Of a stretch of 16,389 nucleotides of DNA, positions 14,656 through 16,389 are shown one piece after another. How positions within the stretch are numbered: position 1 is the first letter of the stretch; each line of letters begins with the position of its first letter. The DNA comes from REEB481 sp044360435. Lineage in GTDB: Bacteria; Bacteroidota; Bacteroidia; NS11-12g; UBA955. The stretch spans positions 1 to 16,389 of the forward strand of contig JBIKKI010000047.1 of assembly GCA_044360435.1 (NCBI GenBank), given 5' to 3'. The notes below the pieces were generated by a model. The model worked only from the letters and a program-made list of their open reading frames with translations. It was not told where the DNA came from and made no database searches. Position numbers and translations under genes: made by a program.

Positions 14656-14663
14656 CAAAAGTA
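14656..14663 (-). promoter_or_regulatory. Exact -7 element four bases before the thioesterase GTG start
   Basis: The minus-strand bases are TACTTTTG, a full match to TAnnTTTG. TGGG separates it from the GTG at 14651. It lies in the 26-base gap behind the FTHFS stop. No TTG is seen at the -33 position. Confidence 0.55.
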
Positions 14664-14677
14664 AGTAAGTACGCGCG

Positions 14678-16315
14678 TTAACCCACTCCGTGCACGGTTC
14701 CATCTTCATCAAGACGCATATTGAGTGCTTGAGGAATCTTGGGAAGACCGGGCATGCGCATGATGTCGCCGGCAATGCAAACCACAAAACCGGCACCGGC
14801 ATTCAGCACTACTTCACGCACGGGCAATGTGAACCCGGAAACAACTGTTCCTTCTTTGGGGTTGGCGGTGAAGGAATATTGTGTTTTGGCAATGCACACA
14901 GGCAAATGACCAAAACCTGCAGCTTCCAGTTCCCTGATGTTCTTTCTAGCAGCTTCAGAAAATACGGCTTCAGCACCACCATACACACGTTGAACGATGC
15001 GCTGCACCTTCTGTTCCAGCGCGTCTTCCGGTTCATAAACCCATTTTGGTGCCTGAACTGCTCCCCGAGCCAGAACTTCCAAAACGCTGTGCCCCAATGA
15101 TTCACTGCCGGCACCTCCTTCTGCAAAGCAGGAAGTTACCGCTACCGAAACTTTGCGCGCATGGCACCACTGCTGTACCCACAGGAGTTCGGCTTCTGTA
15201 TCCCAGGGGAAACGGTTGATGGCAACAACTACGGGTACACCAAAGCTGTTCAGGTTGGAAAGGTGTCGTTCCAGGTTCAGCATGCCGGCTTCCAGTGCCG
15301 CAGTATTCGCTTCTTTCATGGTGCTTTCGCTGGCACCTCCGTGCAATTTGAGCGCCTGAAGGGAACATACCAGTACAGCTGCCGAAGGGTTTAATCTGCC
15401 GATGCGGCATTTGATGTCGAAGAACTTCTCTCCGCCCAAATCAGAACCGAATCCGGCTTCGGTAACGACTATTTCTCCAAGCTGAAGCGCCAGCCGGGTA
15501 GCCAGCAAAGAATTACAGCCATGGGCAATATTGGCAAATGGACCGCCGTGGATGATGGCCGGCGTTCCTTCCGAAGTTTGCGCCAGATTGGGTTTGATGG
15601 CATCTTTAAGCAGGATGGCGATGGCCGGACCAAAGCCCAGATCGGACACCGTCACCATGCGGCCATCCGCATCTTTTCCCAAAACAATACGGTTGATACG
15701 TTGGAGTAAATCAGTCGAATTTTCCGCCAGGCAAAGCAAGGCCATGATTTCGGAAGCCGGCGTGATGTCGAAGCCGGTTTCAGCAGGAACCCCGTGGGCG
15801 GAACCACCCAAACCGCTCATCATGTGTCGCAGTGAACGGTCGTTCACATCAAGCACACGTTTCCAATACACTTCCTTCCAACGACCCAGGTGACGGTTCT
15901 GATACAGGTGGTTGTCCAGCAGCGCGGTAAGCATGTTGTGCGCCGATGTGATGGCGTGGAAATCACCATTGAAATGCAGGTTGATGTCCACAGCGGGTTC
16001 AACCTGTGATGCGCCGCCTCCAGCCGCCCCGCCCTTCATGCCAAAACATGGCCCAAGCGAAGGTTCCCGAAGCACGGCAATGGCCTTTTTGCCCAGCTTG
16101 TTCAATGCCATGGCAAGGCCGATGGTATTCACCGTTTTGCCGATGCCTGCTTTGTTCGGCGTAATGGCCGTAACCAAAATAAGCTTTCCTGAATTAGTTT
16201 TATCGCCAATAAGCGATGGGTTTATTTTCGCTTTATAATGACCATAAGGCTCCAGGGCTGATGCCGGAATTCCTAAATCTGCAGCAATTTCTGAAATGGG
16301 ACGCAAGTCATGCAT
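14678..16315 (-). CDS. fhs: Formate-tetrahydrofolate ligase (FTHFS)
   Basis: 545 residues, close to the usual 550-560. It makes 10-formyl-tetrahydrofolate from formate, ATP and THF in the cytoplasm. Family blocks are intact: LEPYGHYKAKI, REPSLGPCFGMKGGAAGGG (about 83-101), DINLHFNGDFHAITSAHNML, WKRVLDVNDR, GFDITPASEIMALL, GGPFANIAHG, VTEAGFGSDLGGEKFFDIKC and IMRMPGLPKIPQA. Odd points: the ATP loop reads TPNKAGIGKT instead of the usual TPxxGEGKT type, the first signature ends in A instead of Y (residue 102), and the second reads VCSLQALKLHGG where VATxRALKxHGG is usual. The start is the ATG at 16313-16315; the frame is open two codons further only to a TTG. Upstream neighbours lie beyond the window. 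Confidence 0.95.
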   Translation of the reverse strand: MHDLRPISEIAADLGIPASALEPYGHYKAKINPSLIGDKTNSGKLILVTAITPNKAGIGKTVNTIGLAMALNKLGKKAIAVLREPSLGPCFGMKGGAAGGGASQVEPAVDINLHFNGDFHAITSAHNMLTALLDNHLYQNRHLGRWKEVYWKRVLDVNDRSLRHMMSGLGGSAHGVPAETGFDITPASEIMALLCLAENSTDLLQRINRIVLGKDADGRMVTVSDLGFGPAIAILLKDAIKPNLAQTSEGTPAIIHGGPFANIAHGCNSLLATRLALQLGEIVVTEAGFGSDLGGEKFFDIKCRIGRLNPSAAVLVCSLQALKLHGGASESTMKEANTAALEAGMLNLERHLSNLNSFGVPVVVAINRFPWDTEAELLWVQQWCHARKVSVAVTSCFAEGGAGSESLGHSVLEVLARGAVQAPKWVYEPEDALEQKVQRIVQRVYGGAEAVFSEAARKNIRELEAAGFGHLPVCIAKTQYSFTANPKEGTVVSGFTLPVREVVLNAGAGFVVCIAGDIMRMPGLPKIPQALNMRLDEDGTVHGVG

Positions 16316-16325
16316 ATGCAATGTT

Positions 16326-16333
16326 CAAGCCTA
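16326..16333 (-). promoter_or_regulatory. Possible -7 element before FTHFS
   Basis: The minus-strand bases TAGGCTTG match five of six fixed positions of TAnnTTTG and end ten bases before the ATG at 16315. No -33 element is seen. The rest of the stretch to 16389 holds nothing else I can name. Confidence 0.25.
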
Positions 16334-16389
16334 AAACACAAACTGTAAAATCAGGATGAACACATTGTGGGGAAAACCCCCGTATCAGC

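Noticed and set aside
14656..14671. Tandem ACTT repeats before the thioesterase
   Set aside because: Only about three copies and they blend into the -7 box; probably chance.
16369..16380. GGGG-AAAA-CCCC hairpin near the right edge
   Set aside because: Only four base pairs, no T-run, and no neighbour visible to interpret it; likely chance.
1..16389. Mobile element, CRISPR array, toxin-antitoxin pair or defence island
   Set aside because: No transposase, integrase, spaced direct repeats, or paired small toxin/antitoxin frames were seen; gene content is chromosomal housekeeping and envelope functions.

Overview
The window looks like a piece of ordinary chromosome from a member of the Bacteroidota, probably near the Chitinophagales or a related order. 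Three things point there. Starts lack Shine-Dalgarno sequences, and several are preceded by the Bacteroidota -7 promoter element TAnnTTTG. The predicted secreted proteins are typical of the phylum (a GIN-domain lipoprotein, a VPS10/BNR propeller protein, a PhoD phosphatase). The RecG ends in a C-terminus of the type I associate with that group. Base composition looks even, and I see no insertion sequence, integrase, phage gene, CRISPR array or plasmid function. No gene-free stretch exceeds 300 bases; the largest are about 60-130 bases.

Layout. Bases 1-2819 (minus strand) hold a PLP-dependent cystathionine beta-synthase cut by the left edge, a TcdA-type tRNA dehydratase and a metallo-beta-lactamase-fold hydrolase. 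They are separated by 32-33 bases and each has its own -7-like box. A divergent 92-base gap leads to two plus-strand exported proteins, one unrecognised and one PhoD-like phosphatase. A TPR protein (minus) is convergent with PhoD and divergent from a plus-strand pair: a GIN-domain (DUF2807-type) lipoprotein overlapping a rhomboid protease by one base. Then come two tandem tRNA-Leu genes (anticodons CAG and GAG) with a strong promoter and two hairpins, a SAM methyltransferase and a small unrecognised protein. From 8325 to 16315 everything is on the minus strand, in transcription order: formate-tetrahydrofolate ligase, FlK-like hotdog thioesterase, SmpB, a large VPS10/BNR secreted protein and RecG.

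Function. Most genes are housekeeping: one-carbon activation (FTHFS), ribosome rescue (SmpB), replication-fork repair (RecG), tRNA modification and supply (TcdA, two tRNA-Leu) and transsulfuration (CBS). The exported set (PhoD, TPR, GIN lipoprotein, rhomboid, BNR protein, the 172-residue protein) would act in the envelope.

I do not find a self-contained undescribed system. The most interesting signals are regulatory. Four genes have a -7-like box exactly four bases before the start codon, which predicts leaderless mRNAs. In the tRNA-Leu pair, one terminator-like hairpin ends on the base before the second tRNA, and another ends on the base before a methyltransferase start. A thioesterase keeps the catalytic residues of fluoroacetyl-CoA thioesterase with identical spacing but appears to lack its specificity gate.
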